Origin: Eleusine coracana subsp. coracana
Taxonomy: Eukaryota > Streptophyta > Magnoliopsida > Poales > Poaceae
Assembly: GCA_032690845.1 (NCBI GenBank)
Contig: CM064430.1
Coordinates: 3,520,949-3,584,948 of the forward strand
Length of the DNA stretch: 64,000 bases
Direction of reading: 5' to 3'
Shown: positions 1 through 11,377 of the stretch, piece by piece
How positions within the stretch are numbered: position 1 is the first letter of the stretch
Layout: every line of letters begins with the position of its first letter
Position numbers and translations under genes: made by a program
The notes under the pieces: model-generated
Database searches by the model: none
What the model saw: only the letters and a program-made list of their open reading frames with translations
What the model was told of the DNA's origin: nothing

Positions 1-815
1 AGTCCTGTTCTACTAAACAGATTTTCTCTGTATTCGTAGAACTGTAACAGAGGAGTATGTTCTGATGTTCATATGCAACGAGTAGCACAATAGCTGAGAA
101 ACTTTCATATCAATTTTAAAAATCCTGTCCTGCTTGGATTGCTAGGATAACCAAAAGAGGAAGAGCTAAATATTCTGTAAACAGCTCTCATACATGTTCG
201 AGAAAAAAAATTCTGTCAAAAAAGGAAGAGCTAAAAACTCTTAACAGAACATGGGTATCGGGAGAAAGAACTTACATGAGTATGTCCCGTATTGAGAGCC
301 ATCTGTACGGCAGAATCCTTTGAAGATGCGATGAAACAATTTGATACGCTCGTGTTTTTTTTATAATTCATTAATTAAAAGGCGTGGGGAGATATCCCGA
401 GTATAACACGGACTAAAGTCTCGAAACGAGAGGGACTTCCGTTTTCCTGTACTACGTCTTCAATACGATTCGAACTAGAGGAACAAAAGGTTTGGATCTG
501 ACTGAGAAGGTAACCCCCATCTTCAATACGATTCTGTACTGTGCTGTGAAGTGTGCTCGGTGGCTTTATTCAGATTCAGAACTAGGCATGGAAGGACCGA
601 GGCACATGCTCCTATCCTAAAGTGGCGGAGAGCAAGAAGTATGAAACAGCTTCCAGTGTTCCAATTGCTGCACAGAGCAGAACTGACTATCTTGATGAAG
701 AAGGAGTTCAGTGGAAGGCAGCTGCGTTGTCGACGTGATGGAGGTCGCTGGTGAGGGAAAGGAAAGGAACAATCCAACATGGCCGCTGCCAGCACTACAG
801 CTCCACCTCCGGCCA
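1..815. other. Intergenic, no gene seen
   Basis: I see no convincing coding region here. Short open frames around 523-816 exist on both strands but overlap each other, have no recognisable domain and no plausible splice partners. Composition is ordinary AT-rich plant intergenic DNA with a moderately GC-balanced patch at about 540-810. Confidence 0.5.
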
Positions 816-824
816 CTGTATATC
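816..824. repeat. Left target-site duplication of the MULE
   Basis: CTGTATATC directly abuts the left terminal inverted repeat and is repeated exactly at 1505-1513 after the right end. Confidence 0.85.
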
Positions 825-1504
825 AGGGGATTTAATAAAATAGTACTCTACCAGATGATCACTCTCCAAATAGGACTCTCCTCATTGTTCTTAATTATAT
901 AGGACTCTCCCCAATAATCATTTATTATTTAGGATTATGGATGCCATATAGATAATTTTTAGGTGGATGACATGAAAAACTGATATAAAATAATATTTTT
1001 GCCCCTCACCTCTCACCTTGTCATTCCGTGTCCGATCCTCACTACGACAGCGACCCGCGCACCGGAGCCAAGGGCAGTGACATCGACCTAGGTGAGCTTG
1101 CTGTGGCCGGAGGACAGGACCAGTGCGCGCAGCTCACGCGAAGCGGCGTCTCACGAAATGCAGACCACCCAAAAAACTGACGAGTCACCGTCGTTGGCGA
1201 CGAGGCCCCATTTGATGTCTGTCTCCATCAGAGGCGCGATATAGCAACGGGACAGCGGGTTGGTGATGTCAAGATCTTGGGACACCAGGAGGATCAGGCG
1301 CGGAATGGCAAGATGAGAGTTGAGGGACAAAAATATCATTTCATATCAGTTTTTCATATCATCCACCTAAAAGTTATCTATGTGACATCCATAATCCTAA
1401 ATAATGAATGATCATTGAGAAGAGTTTTATATAATTAAAGATAATAGAGAGAGTCCTATTCGAAGAGTAACCATCTGGTAGAGTCCTATTTTATTAAATC
1501 TCCC
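825..1504. mobile_element. Pack-MULE-like Mutator-type element
   Basis: The two ends, about 825-1000 and 1330-1504, are inverted copies of each other over about 170 bp; both begin near GATTTAATAAAATAG and continue through matching ACTCTACCAGATG blocks. The element is flanked by a perfect 9-bp direct duplication, CTGTATATC, at 816-824 and 1505-1513. Long terminal inverted repeats plus a 9-bp target duplication are the hallmark of Mutator-like elements. The middle (about 1010-1335) is much richer in GC than the AT-rich ends and encodes no transposase, so it looks like a captured host gene fragment, as in Pack-MULEs. I do not recognise the donor gene; a 62-codon frame on the minus strand (1151-1339) may be its remnant. 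Confidence 0.85.
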
Positions 1505-1513
1505 CTGTATATC
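1505..1513. repeat. Right target-site duplication of the MULE
   Basis: Exact copy of the 9 bp at 816-824. Confidence 0.85.
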
Positions 1514-2148
1514 CGCTTCGTCTTCTAAGAAACAGCACATACTGCCCGCCATGAGACCTCAAGTCCCTCTCGGTGCAACACAAATCGTCGGCTCAAGTAT
1601 GAAGATTAATCCAGTTATAAAGTTTCCTGCACTAGAGCCGACGAACAATTAAACCAGGCTCAGCAATAAAAAAATTTTTGGGGCATTGTAGCTCGAATTT
1701 GGATATTTTCGAAAAAGGAGATTAGAAGACATTTGAAGCTAGTAGCACCTCACTGATACATCGGCTAGTTAGGGGGTGTATACTCGCGGTTCCACAGCTC
1801 CACTCCGTGATCAACTAGCTGAGCTCTACTCCTTTTGTTGAAGACCCTCTGCAATGGACGTCCCTTTTGGCGAACTGTCTTCCCCATGCCTTCCAACCCT
1901 CTGCAATTAATTGTGTTCTCCCACTTCAAAGTATAGCTATCACTCAGAATAATTAGCAGAATAAAGGATTACACGCTTCTCTATTGTTTCGACCATGGTC
2001 CATATATGTATATATGAGTGAAGGGCAGGTGGAGATAGAGATGGTCATAATTAAATGGTAGGTGCTGTACTGATTGGATATATAGAACAATTATACAGTG
2101 TTGAAGATCAGAATATGTAAAGAAACAGTCGAAGCAGACTAAGCTTGT
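1514..2148. other. Intergenic, no gene seen
   Basis: No supported gene or repeat recognised between the MULE and the TatD fragments. Confidence 0.5.
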
Positions 2149-2528
2149 AATTGTCCCCCTTCACTCGCATTTTGTATAGCCACGTGCCCACGTCCTAGTC
2201 CTATAATCCCTTTTGGCAGATTTCCTGGTGGGGTTACATGTTCTTTCACTGGCACAGCAGAAGATCACCAGTCTCCTTCCTTTAGAAAAAAAAATGTTTG
2301 TATTGTAGTTCATTTCCCTCACTTGGTATAACATACGTGCATATAATGCAACTTACACGACAACCAGAGTTCCTTGAATACTCTTTCATTAGCAGCAGCA
2401 ACTTCAATTTCTGATGCCAGTGCTTTTTTGCATCCAGATGTATGTTGAAAAACACATTGTTATGCAACAATAGAAATAAGAAAAGTGGCATTTTGTATTA
2501 GTTCTTTCGTTATCATACAGCCCTTAGG
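2149..2528 (+). pseudogene. TatD exon-9 fragment, tandem copy 1
   Basis: Positions about 2219-2300 match exon 9 of the intact TatD gene further along (7649-7731), for example TTCCTGGTGGGGTTACA and the block encoding the Phe-Thr-Gly-Thr-Ala-Glu-Asp motif. Similarity continues into the sequence that is intron in the intact gene, so this is a genomic duplication and not a processed copy. The frame is lost: the exon's end has an A-rich run and no conserved donor site. A near-identical copy follows 380 bp downstream. This copy has a small extra insertion near 2182. Confidence 0.8.
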
Positions 2529-2905
2529 AATTGTCCCCCTTCACTCGCATTTTGTATAGCCACGTCCTAGTCCTATAATCCCTTTTGGCAGATTTCCTGG
2601 TGGGGTTACATGTTCTTTCACTGGCACAGCAGAAGATCACCAGTCTCCTTCCTTTAGAAAAAAAAATGTTTGTATTGTAGTTCATCTCCCTCACTTGGTA
2701 TAACATACGTGCATATAATGCAACTTACACGACAACCAAAGTTCCTTGAATACTCTTTCATTAGCAGCAGCAACTTCAATTTCTGATGTCAGTGTTTTTT
2801 TGCATCCAAATGTATGTTGAAAAACACATTGTTATGCAACAATAGAAATAAGAAAAGTGGCATTTTGTATTAGTTCTTTCGTTATCATACAGCACTTAGG
2901 TAAAC
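2529..2905 (+). pseudogene. TatD exon-9 fragment, tandem copy 2
   Basis: Second copy of the preceding unit, offset by 380 bp and differing at only a few positions. It carries the same exon-9-like stretch (about 2589-2670) and the following intron-like sequence. The two copies are far more alike than either is to the intact gene, so the fragment was copied first and then doubled in tandem. Confidence 0.8.
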
Positions 2906-3008
2906 CATAAATAATCTTTTGCCAGATCAAAAGAAGAAGAAAAAAGCATCTAAGCATTTGGAGCTGATGGACGAAGTTCACAACACCTAAAGGGAGGAAG
3001 ATGCAACT

Positions 3009-5573
3009 TCAATCAACAATAATTTTGCTCAGGTCAATGCCCTGTGGATGCAAGGTATCATCCATAAGGTTTCTTAGAGCAACTCTCAGATCAGGTACCC
3101 CCTCTTCCAAGATGGCACAGATTGGAAATATCGGAACACCCTGCACTCTCCTCTTCAGTTCCTCATACATTTTGTCAGCCCCCTCCTCGTCTATCTTGTT
3201 TGCAACGATCAGTGATAGTCTCTTTGTCAAGCCTTCTTGGTAATGCTCCAGCTCCATGGCCAAATCATGCAGTTGCTCCCATGGTGGGACACCCTTCCTA
3301 CCATTGAGTGTAGCTGCCAGGTCAAGCACATAAGCAAGAACTTTGGTGCGCTCTATGTGCCTCAAAAAAGCATGCCCCAGGCCACGATTCTCGTGGGCAC
3401 CTTTTATGAGACCAGGTATATCAGCCACTTTCACTGAGAAGTAGTCCTCATACGTTAGGCTACCAATGTTGGGCCTCAGCGTGGTGAATGCATAGTCGGC
3501 TATCTCTGGGCGAGCTCTGGAGAGAGCGCTCAGCAATGTGCTCTTGCCAGTGTTAGGCAAACCAACAAGACCAACATCAGCAATGCTCTTCAGTTCCAAA
3601 ATGAGCACGGTCTCGTTTCCTGGATGTCCAGTTCTCAACCGGGATATCTCCTCGTGTCTATTTTCTTTGGGCAGACGCATCTCCTTGAAGATAAAAGCAT
3701 TCCCCAATCCACCTTCACCTCCTCGTGCTACTATCAAACGCTGGCCAGGCTTTGTCATCTCGGCAACAGAATATTGCACCTGATCTTGTTCCTCACTCTC
3801 TTCCTCTACCTCTTCTTCCTCATTATCCATGTCAAAGTCGTCTTCATCCTCCCAAAATTCTTTATCCTCGTCCTCAGACTGGTCAGTTTCATCCATCTCC
3901 ACCTGATGCCGATGGTTATTTGCATCATGGTTAGTGGTGGAGACCCCAGGTTTAGAGCATGCATGTAAGTACATTTCATTCTCCGACTGACTGCCAATTC
4001 CATTTCCATCATTATAATCCTTGGGAACAGTAGACTGATGGGATAAGCAACCACCCAAATCTTTCATCGATGTGTTGCCAAACTGATTTGAACTTGCTGC
4101 AGAGTGTTCTTCAACATCAGGGATGTCCCAGGGATCAAGAGCTCTGATTGGTTTATTCGAATTGCCTGCAGAGCATCCCGTGGCATCATGTATGTCCCAG
4201 GGGTCAAGAGCTCTGGTCGGTTTATTTACAGTGACAGAAGGTTGCTCCCCTTGGACTAGATGAATCACTGTGCCTACTGGTACTTGGGCAATCTGTCAAC
4301 CATAAGAATAGAAATTACTCGCCTTCAACTTCTTATAGACTTAATAAGGTTGATAAGGACATATAGATGCACTCATGCACAAAATTGTAGCAACCTTGTC
4401 AGAACCTCTTGTTCCTATCTGATTCTTAGAAAGTCCATGGCCTCCTCGGCCTGCTTTCTGAAAATCAAAAGTGCACAGGCTTAACATCAATTATCAGTGA
4501 ATTCTAGAGATTTCATATGCTGAATATCATATTAATCTACATCACAGGGTCTAGTTATCAGCATTGCATCTTTCTAATTCAAAAATTCATGCTAAATTTT
4601 CGATTAGGACACAATATTGTAGGAAGGGGATCTTAAGTTGAACACATGATCAGTACAGTAATTGAACATACTGTGTGATGCTGCAAGCCACTGAAATCCC
4701 AGACAGAATTTGAACACTCAAGAATGACATCACCGCCTCTTCCTCCATTGCCACCTGCAATTTTTGGGGGGTTTATTGAACACCCAATCATGATCAATTG
4801 CTCGATAAACTAAGTAATGTAATTTCCAGTGCCACACTAAAAAACGAGACTAAACCAGAAATTATCTTTGACCAACTAGGCAAGGAAAATTAGATTTACA
4901 TCTCCTGTAAGTGGCACAGTGCAACACGTGATCTCTTTAGACCATTCAAGCAGTGATGTAAGCGAGAGGTCCTTCCATCAAAAGTTAAATAGTATCTCAA
5001 TATTTAGAGCTTTATGAATGCAGAAATTGTTTTCATGAAGGACTCATGAATTAGAACCGATGAAGTATAATAGCCAAGGAAACTAACACATTGGTATCCA
5101 AAACAAGTACTAGGCATCAGCTCATTTTCGCCACAGCATCATGTATATCTGTATTATGACAAGGCAAGCAGAACGGTTTTCACAACATGGGTAGTTCAGT
5201 TCACTCACCGTCAGACCGGCCTTGGCGGTCGGCCCTGGAGCGCCTAATGCTGACACAGCCATCGCCGCCATCACCGCCCTTGGCGCGCAGACGGAACCTG
5301 TCCACCATGCCCCGCGCCTGCATCAGCAGCACCCCTTCAGTGAGGCAAGAAGATAGATGGACGGCGAATAGGGACCTCTGGAAGAATCAGGGAATTGTGG
5401 GAAGAGACCTGCAAAGGCGCTGCCTTCCCCTTCCTCCCCTCCGGCCACTCTGAGCCATAGTTGCGACGGCCCAGACCTCTACCAGCCCTCGCTGGCTGTG
5501 CCTTCAACGGCGAGAGGAGGCGGAGGAGAGCCTGCTGCTGCCGCCGCCACATCTCTGATATACTCCCAGGCAA
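3009..5573 (-). CDS. OBGM: Obg-family GTPase, mitochondrial (ObgM-like)
   Basis: This P-loop GTPase of the Obg/CgtA family is expected to act in organellar ribosome assembly. Five exons join in frame to 567 aa: 5409-5573, 5209-5317, 4672-4754, 4395-4457 and 3009-4292. The N-terminus is Arg-, Gln- and Leu-rich, like a mitochondrial presequence; Met at 5552 is an alternative start. The glycine-rich Obg fold begins near residue 59 (VDRFRLRAKGGDGGDGC). The G domain has G1 GLPNTGKST (384-392), G3 DIPGL (431-435) and G4 NKID (505-508). About 160 residues are inserted in the Obg fold (roughly 155-318). The insert has two copies of an RALDPWDI repeat and a long Glu/Asp run. The gene is divergent from the TatD gene, with 327 bp between start codons. 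Mitochondrial rather than plastid targeting is inferred from the presequence and the acidic insert. Confidence 0.92.
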
Positions 5574-5900
5574 ACGCGCGCGCGCACTGGCGGATTAGGT
5601 TGGATTGGCGCTGGAGTAGAGGACTGGGGTGATTGATCAGCCACGGAGGAAGGTGGCGCCGCCGTGCCTCCCTGAGAGTCGCACGCCCGCCGCCGTGCCT
5701 CCCAGAGACTCCCAGTCCCCGTCCCCGAGAAGAAGAGGAGCGAATGACTGGGCCTTGGGCCGGCCCATCTCTTTTGCACTTGGGCTGGTTGTGGCCTTTT
5801 GCGCTTTGCAGCGTTGCTTGATTGCCCTGTCCTGTCCTCCCCTGCCTCTGCAATCCAGCAGCCCCCTCCGACTTGAAGGCATCCTCGATCGCCGCCGGCG
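5574..5900. promoter_or_regulatory. Bidirectional promoter, Obg / TatD
   Basis: Only 327 bp separate the two divergent start codons. The stretch holds four site II-type motifs: TGGGCC at 5749-5754 and 5756-5761, its complement at 5762-5767, and TGGGCT at 5781-5786. In plants such TGGGCY clusters are common in promoters of organelle-biogenesis and housekeeping genes. No clear TATA box was seen. Confidence 0.7.
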
Positions 5901-8861
5901 ATGGCGTCCACCGCCGTCAAGCTCATCGGCAAGTGTTCTGCTACCTCTTCCCCGAGATGTTCTCTACTCTGCGCGCTCACTCTCTCGTACTGACCCTCTT
6001 TTTTGCCTTGCCCTCATCCAACCTCCGGTTCCGTCACCAGACATCGCCGTCAATTTCACCGGTAACGCCTCCCCCTACCACCACCATCCGTCCAGCTCAG
6101 TGCTTGGTTTACTCATGCTTTATCTCCCTGTGCCCTTGCGCCCCGCTGTTTCCGATGCTTCTGCTGCTGCTGTGAAGATGGCATGTTCAAGGGCATGTAC
6201 CACGGCAAGCAGTGCCACGCTGCTGACATCCCCACCGTCCTCGCTCGAGCGTGGGCCGCCGGCGTCGACCGCATCATTGTATACCCACCAGCATCCCCCT
6301 TTCGCTCTCTCTCCCTCCAGCATGCCGTGGTTTCTTATTGATTCTTCTTCTTCTTTTCTCTTGGTTTGCCACTACTGCAGGTCACCGGAGGGTCACTGAA
6401 GGAGTCTAGGGAGGCGCTGGAGATCGCCGAGACCGACGGTGAGCTACTGAGCTCAGATGCCTCCACACAGTCTATTGACTGGTGTAGCTGCTGGTGCATT
6501 CAAGGTGTTCGATGTAATGTCCCAGCGAAAGTGTCTTGTAACTTGTTCTGTACAATGCAGGGAGACTGTTCTGCACTGTGGGCGTCCACCCTACGAGATG
6601 CGGGGTAATGCTGGATGGCAGTATCATTTTAGCTTCTAATGTCCAATGACATGTTCAGACTGATGCACAATTGGTGGCTCTTTCATGTAACCTCTTGCCT
6701 TTTGGATGGTTAGGAATTTGAGGAGAGTGGAGACCCAGAAGGGCATTTTCAAGCGCTTCTGGCTCTGGCAAAAGAGGGGATAGCGAAAGGCAAGGTTTGT
6801 GCTTGGTGGTATCATTATCTGTTTGTGCATATGCTTGGCTTCAATTTTTCGGTAGAATGATAATTGATCTGGCTTGATTATCATTTCCTTGCAGCCTTTT
6901 GACAAGTTGGTTCTTCAACTGTCTATAGTATCCAGATTTCAAAACCAATCATTCACACTCGGTAAACAAATTGAACCTAATTGTCCTTTCCATCAGCAAA
7001 GAAAAAAAATATAAGATGAACAAGTGATTTCAGTCATTGGTAGCGTAGATACCCAAGTACAGTCAGTAAACTTGCCTTCAGCAGTGCTTACGAGGTACTA
7101 ATGTGCAAGGACCTTGTCAGAATCTATAATGCAGCTATATTTAGCTGCAAAGGTGTTTGATAGAATGTTTAATTGTTGAAATTAAATATGCAACCTTTTA
7201 TGAAGTAAGACATTCAATAATTATTCAAATGTTGTTCTTTTCAACTTGAGATAAATTTTATGTATGGTACTCTGATCTCTGCAGGTTGTGGCAGTTGGTG
7301 AATGTGGTTTGGATTATGATAGGCTTCACTTCTGTCCTGCAGATGTACAGAAAAAGTATGTAGTTTTACGAACATAAGGGCACAAACATACAAGCAAAGG
7401 CGTTAATCTACCCATTTCTGAGTGATACATTTCTGTTTAGGTATTTTGAGAAACAATTTGAATTGGCTGAAGCAGTAAAACTACCAATGTTTCTTCACAT
7501 GCGCGCTGCAGGTGAAGACTTCTGTGAGATCATGTCACGTAATATGTACAGGTATTCCACAAACTTGATATATATTTTACTGTTCTGAATGTAATGGAAC
7601 AGAAAGTGGAATATAGTCTGAGAGCTGGGTTTTTGTTTTCCTCTTCAGATTCCCTGGTGGGGTTACACATTCTTTTACTGGCACTGCAGAAGATCGTGAC
7701 AAGCTCCTCTCTTTAGAGAAGATGTTTATAGGTCATCTCCCTCACTTTGCATTACAATAAAAACCTGCATATGGTGTGATGTCATAACTGGACAACTGGG
7801 GTTCTTAAACGCACTTCCCTCCACAACAACAATTTTTTCCAGATTCTGTTTTTAATTCCTCTTTGCAGACAGTTTTATGTTGAAATACATATTTTTTACA
7901 ATGGAAAATTAAGAGAGTGACATTTGAAATAACTTTTTTCCATTGTCATCCAGTACAGTCAGGTAAATCATAAAGAACTTTATGGACAATCATGTAGGTA
8001 TTAATGGGTGCTCTCTGAAGACTAATGAAAATCTTGAGGTTCTACAAGGCATTCCTGTGGAAAGGATGATGATAGAGACAGATTCTCCATATTGTGAAAT
8101 AAAAAATACTCATGCTGGAATCAAGTTTGTAAAATCAGTCTGGCCATCTAAGAAGAAAGAGAAGTATGAGTCAGGTTCAATAGTAAAAGGTCGCAATGAG
8201 CCTTGTTTAGTCAGGTAAATCAAGGATGGTTTACACAAATGGGACTACATGCTCTTAATGCACCTTGAAATGAAGTCTTTTATCATGAACAAATTGACCG
8301 ATAAGGTTGATTTTACATCAATGAATTTGAGCATTAAAAAATCAGCAATGTGCAGTTACCATCAGCCTTGTGCCAAGTATCTCCTTTTTGTTGTTCTGCT
8401 GTCATCAGGAGAGAATTCTCAAAGCATTTCTTTTCTAGTTTTTTTTTACAGTACATCTCAAAGAAATTTATTGTTTTATCTAGACTGCCTTTGAACTGCA
8501 ATCAGAATTTATCAGGCTTTTATTTTTATTCATATTAATATTTGTGCATGACTTTTGCCTCTATAAATTCTGGTGACTAGATGATTATCCTTTTCAGACA
8601 AGTCCTCGAGGTAGTAGCTGGATGCAAAGGAATTGCTGACATAGAAGGCTTGAGTAAAACTATATACCACAACACTTGCAGGTGCCTAACTATTTATAAA
8701 GACTAGAATTTATCTAAATTCCAGCTATGTAGTGCCTACCTCATGTTTCATGTTGATGTGATTAATAGATTTGCCAACGATGCAGGCTCTTCTTTCCTCA
8801 GGACCTTGATGCGTCTGCTGATGCACAGCTTGAGAGTGGTACCACTGTCCAGGATAGCTGA
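5901..8861 (+). CDS. TatD-family metal-dependent DNase
   Basis: TIM-barrel metallo-hydrolase of the TatD family, expected to act as a divalent-metal-dependent deoxyribonuclease. Twelve exons join in frame to 324 aa: 5901-5928, 6041-6061, 6178-6278, 6381-6438, 6561-6604, 6714-6794, 7285-7355, 7441-7551, 7649-7731, 7998-8214, 8598-8681 and 8786-8861. Metal-ligand motifs are present: GECGLD with Glu117, FLHMR with His154, THSFTG with His179 and ETDSPY with Asp228. The N-terminal strand reads DIAVNFTDGMF, close to the bacterial form. Length fits the eukaryotic TATDN1-type proteins. Intron 1 appears to be GC-AG (GCAAGT donor at 5929), and exon 2 is only 21 nt. No targeting peptide is evident, so the protein is probably cytosolic or nuclear. 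Confidence 0.93.
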
Positions 8862-9447
8862 TTGGCAGAAAATGGTTTCTGAAACATTCCATTTGTTTGC
8901 TGCTTGGTGTCATGTTCCAGCTTTCAATATGGATATGAAGTATTTATTTTTGGCGTGCTAAACTGTTATAGTTCGATAATTTCCAACCTGCCATGTGATC
9001 TAAAATTGGTTCTATGAGCCTATGTCATCTTAGCTGCATTTTCGCCTACTGTTTCTATGACCTGAAACTATTCAAATAAGTTTTTTTTTAATTATGAAAA
9101 CCATTTAAAGAAATAGAGCTAAAACTTCCATTGATGATATCTTTCTTAGAACAGTTCAAAGTAGTAATAAAGGTCTAACAGATAAAACATGAGTTGACAC
9201 CCTGAATAAAATGAAACAGTTACAGGGGGAAGGGCTATGAACCTGCACTTTACATCAACATATGGTTGAAGCATACATTACAACTAAAAATGCAACACCT
9301 AGATTTCTAAAATATTCTGGTATTTATAGCTGAATCCTCACTATAGCATTGCTTGTCAAAACTTTTGCTCAAACCAGTACAAAGTTGGGATCAAATAGCA
9401 GATTCAAACTCGTTACAGCACATATTGTAACTCCTGGTTTGTAGTCA
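8862..9447. other. Convergent 3' region between TatD and CP33
   Basis: The two genes face tail to tail. This AT-rich stretch should hold both 3' untranslated regions. No other gene is seen. Confidence 0.6.
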
Positions 9448-11039
9448 CTAATAAGCTGCAGTTGTCTGTACTGTGCTATCTTCCAAATCTGTATCTGAAG
9501 CAGTTTCTTCTTGTCGTGCCTGCACAGTGCTGGGCGGAGAGCCAGCGGATGGGTTCTGTTCTGCCAGGCTCAATCGAAGCGGCCTTCCTTCCAGCTCCTG
9601 CGTTGCATTATATAACCATTTTAGCCACTACTTTGCTAGGGTGATCTCAACATGATCTGTGTAGTGAAACTTGAACATGGCCATGAAATCTCAATTCACA
9701 AGCTACTTGGATGGGGTACATTTAGTGGCTATATATTGTCCCTTCAGTATAGTAAATGATTTACACTTCCATGTTATCAGTATGACTCATTGTTAAAATC
9801 AAGTAAAACTAAACCTGACAGCCAAATGACAAGCTACTTACATGAAGTAATACATAAAGAAGTAATGCATTGTCCAATCCAATCATTTGTCTAACACTCA
9901 GTCAAGTGGCTGGATCAATTGACTGTTGCTAATTGGATAAAGCAATGGAGTGGAAAATAAACAATACTTATTGTTCAAGATCTAGACAGAACAACATACC
10001 ACTCCATCCAGAGCCTCCAATGCAGCCTGTGCAGCCTCTGCTGTCGTGAACGATACAAACCCGAACCCCCTGGAGCGTCCGGTCTCACGCTCGAAGATGA
10101 CCCTAGCATCAAGCAAGCCAGGCTGCCCCTCGAACACTGCCCTGAGTGCATCAGCACGCACTCCCCACCCCAGGTTGCCGGCATAAACCTTGTATGTGCC
10201 ATCGTCACGCCTGCGGCCACCCATTGTGATTGTTCTCCTCTCCCCGCCCCTCGGCACCTCTGGGTAGTTTACCCTAACCGTCCTTCCACCCAGCAGCTTC
10301 ATTGAGACACGTGCTATATCTTGTCAGGAGTCAGGACACACACATACGATTCATTGATGCAAAATCAAAATCCCAATTCTGTGAATGGTATAAGAATTGG
10401 TACAATTGGTGTGGAACTTACAGCGCCATCGAACATTTGTATGCCCTTGGCGGCCTCCTCAGCGTTGGCCATGGTGACAAACGCGAAGCCGCGGCTCCGG
10501 TTGGTGACCTTGTCATAGATTATCTGCAGGAATGGGAACAATGTTCAGAAATCGGCCCAGGGAGGCGAAAGAACAGGAGAGAATTTTTCAAATTTCATAG
10601 GGTTTAGTGCGGGTACCTGCGCGTCCTCCACCGTGCCGGCTTCGGAGAATGCCTCGGAGAGCTCTTCGGCGGTCATGGTGTATGGCAGGTTGCCGACGAA
10701 GAGCCGGCCTGGCTCTCCGCCACGGGGCGACCGGCTTTGCGGAGAGGAGTAAGTCGGCGGGGCCTCAACCTCCTCCGCTTCATCCTCTTCTTCTTCATCT
10801 TCGAAGTACTCCTCGTCTTCTTCAGAGTAGTCTTCTCCGTCCGAAGAGAAGGCCTCGTCGGCAGCGGCGGAGGGCGGAAGTAGAACGGGCCGGCCAGGAA
10901 GTGAGGCGAAGAGGTGGAGGCCGACGCGCTGGCGCTGCAGGCTCTGGAATCGGATACTAGGAACCGGGACGGGTACACCGTTCGCCAAGGGCTGGAGCAG
11001 CGAGCGGAAGGCGGCGGCGACAGCGGCGGCGGTGGCCAT
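9448..11039 (-). CDS. CP33: Chloroplast ribonucleoprotein, CP33-like
   Basis: Plastid RNA-binding protein with two RRM domains, of the cpRNP family that stabilises and processes chloroplast transcripts. Four exons join in frame to 323 aa: 10617-11039, 10422-10523, 10000-10296 and 9448-9597. Residues 1-60 look like a plastid transit peptide (Ala-, Arg- and Ser-rich, few acids). An acidic linker follows (about 65-92), as usual in cpRNPs. RRM1 (about 112-185) has RNP2 LFVGNLP and RNP1 RGFAFVTM; RRM2 (about 211-288) has RNP2 VYAGNLG and RNP1 RGFGFVSF. The VRVNYPEVPRGGER linker and the QPGLLDARVI stretch are typical of CP33 among the cpRNPs. The exon 3 border at 10296 was chosen because it restores the family LLGGRT junction. 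Confidence 0.92.
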
Positions 11040-11377
11040 GGCGGGAGCGAGGTCGCAGAGTGTGAAGCTGTGTCTGTGCAGCCTCTCGGCTCTCTACGCC
11101 GAGGCGATCTTTCTTATCCGCTACCTATTGGGCCGTAGCCACTGGGCCGAGTAGCCCATGTGTTTATGGGCCCTGAAACGCGAATCGACGAATCCACGGT
11201 CCACGAGGAATCTCGGAGACCATTATTACCAAGAACAACTCGACCGATTCGGATAGCTAGGGTTTTCTTCCGCCGCCTCCACTCGACGCATCCAGATCCT
11301 ACCGCACTCTCCTCCTCCTCCGGCGGCGGCGGCGACCACCTCCACCACCACCACCAGCACCCCCCAGCGCCGCCAAG
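11040..11377. promoter_or_regulatory. Bidirectional promoter, CP33 / eIF3i
   Basis: The divergent start codons are 338 bp apart. Site II motifs (TGGGCC or its complement) occur at 11129-11134, 11143-11148, about 11153-11158 and 11167-11172. A telo-box (TAGGGTTT) lies at 11258-11265, about 110 bp before the eIF3i start. Site II plus telo-box is a known arrangement in plant translation-machinery promoters. Confidence 0.75.
11258..11265 (-). promoter_or_regulatory. Telo-box (AAACCCTA)
   Basis: TAGGGTTT on the plus strand, which is AAACCCTA on the minus strand, in the 5' region of eIF3i. Telo-boxes near the transcription start are frequent in plant genes for translation components. Confidence 0.65.

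Noticed and set aside
7982..8218. Separate small gene starting at ATG 7982
   Set aside because: It is TatD exon 10; the ATG lies in the intron just before the acceptor at 7997.
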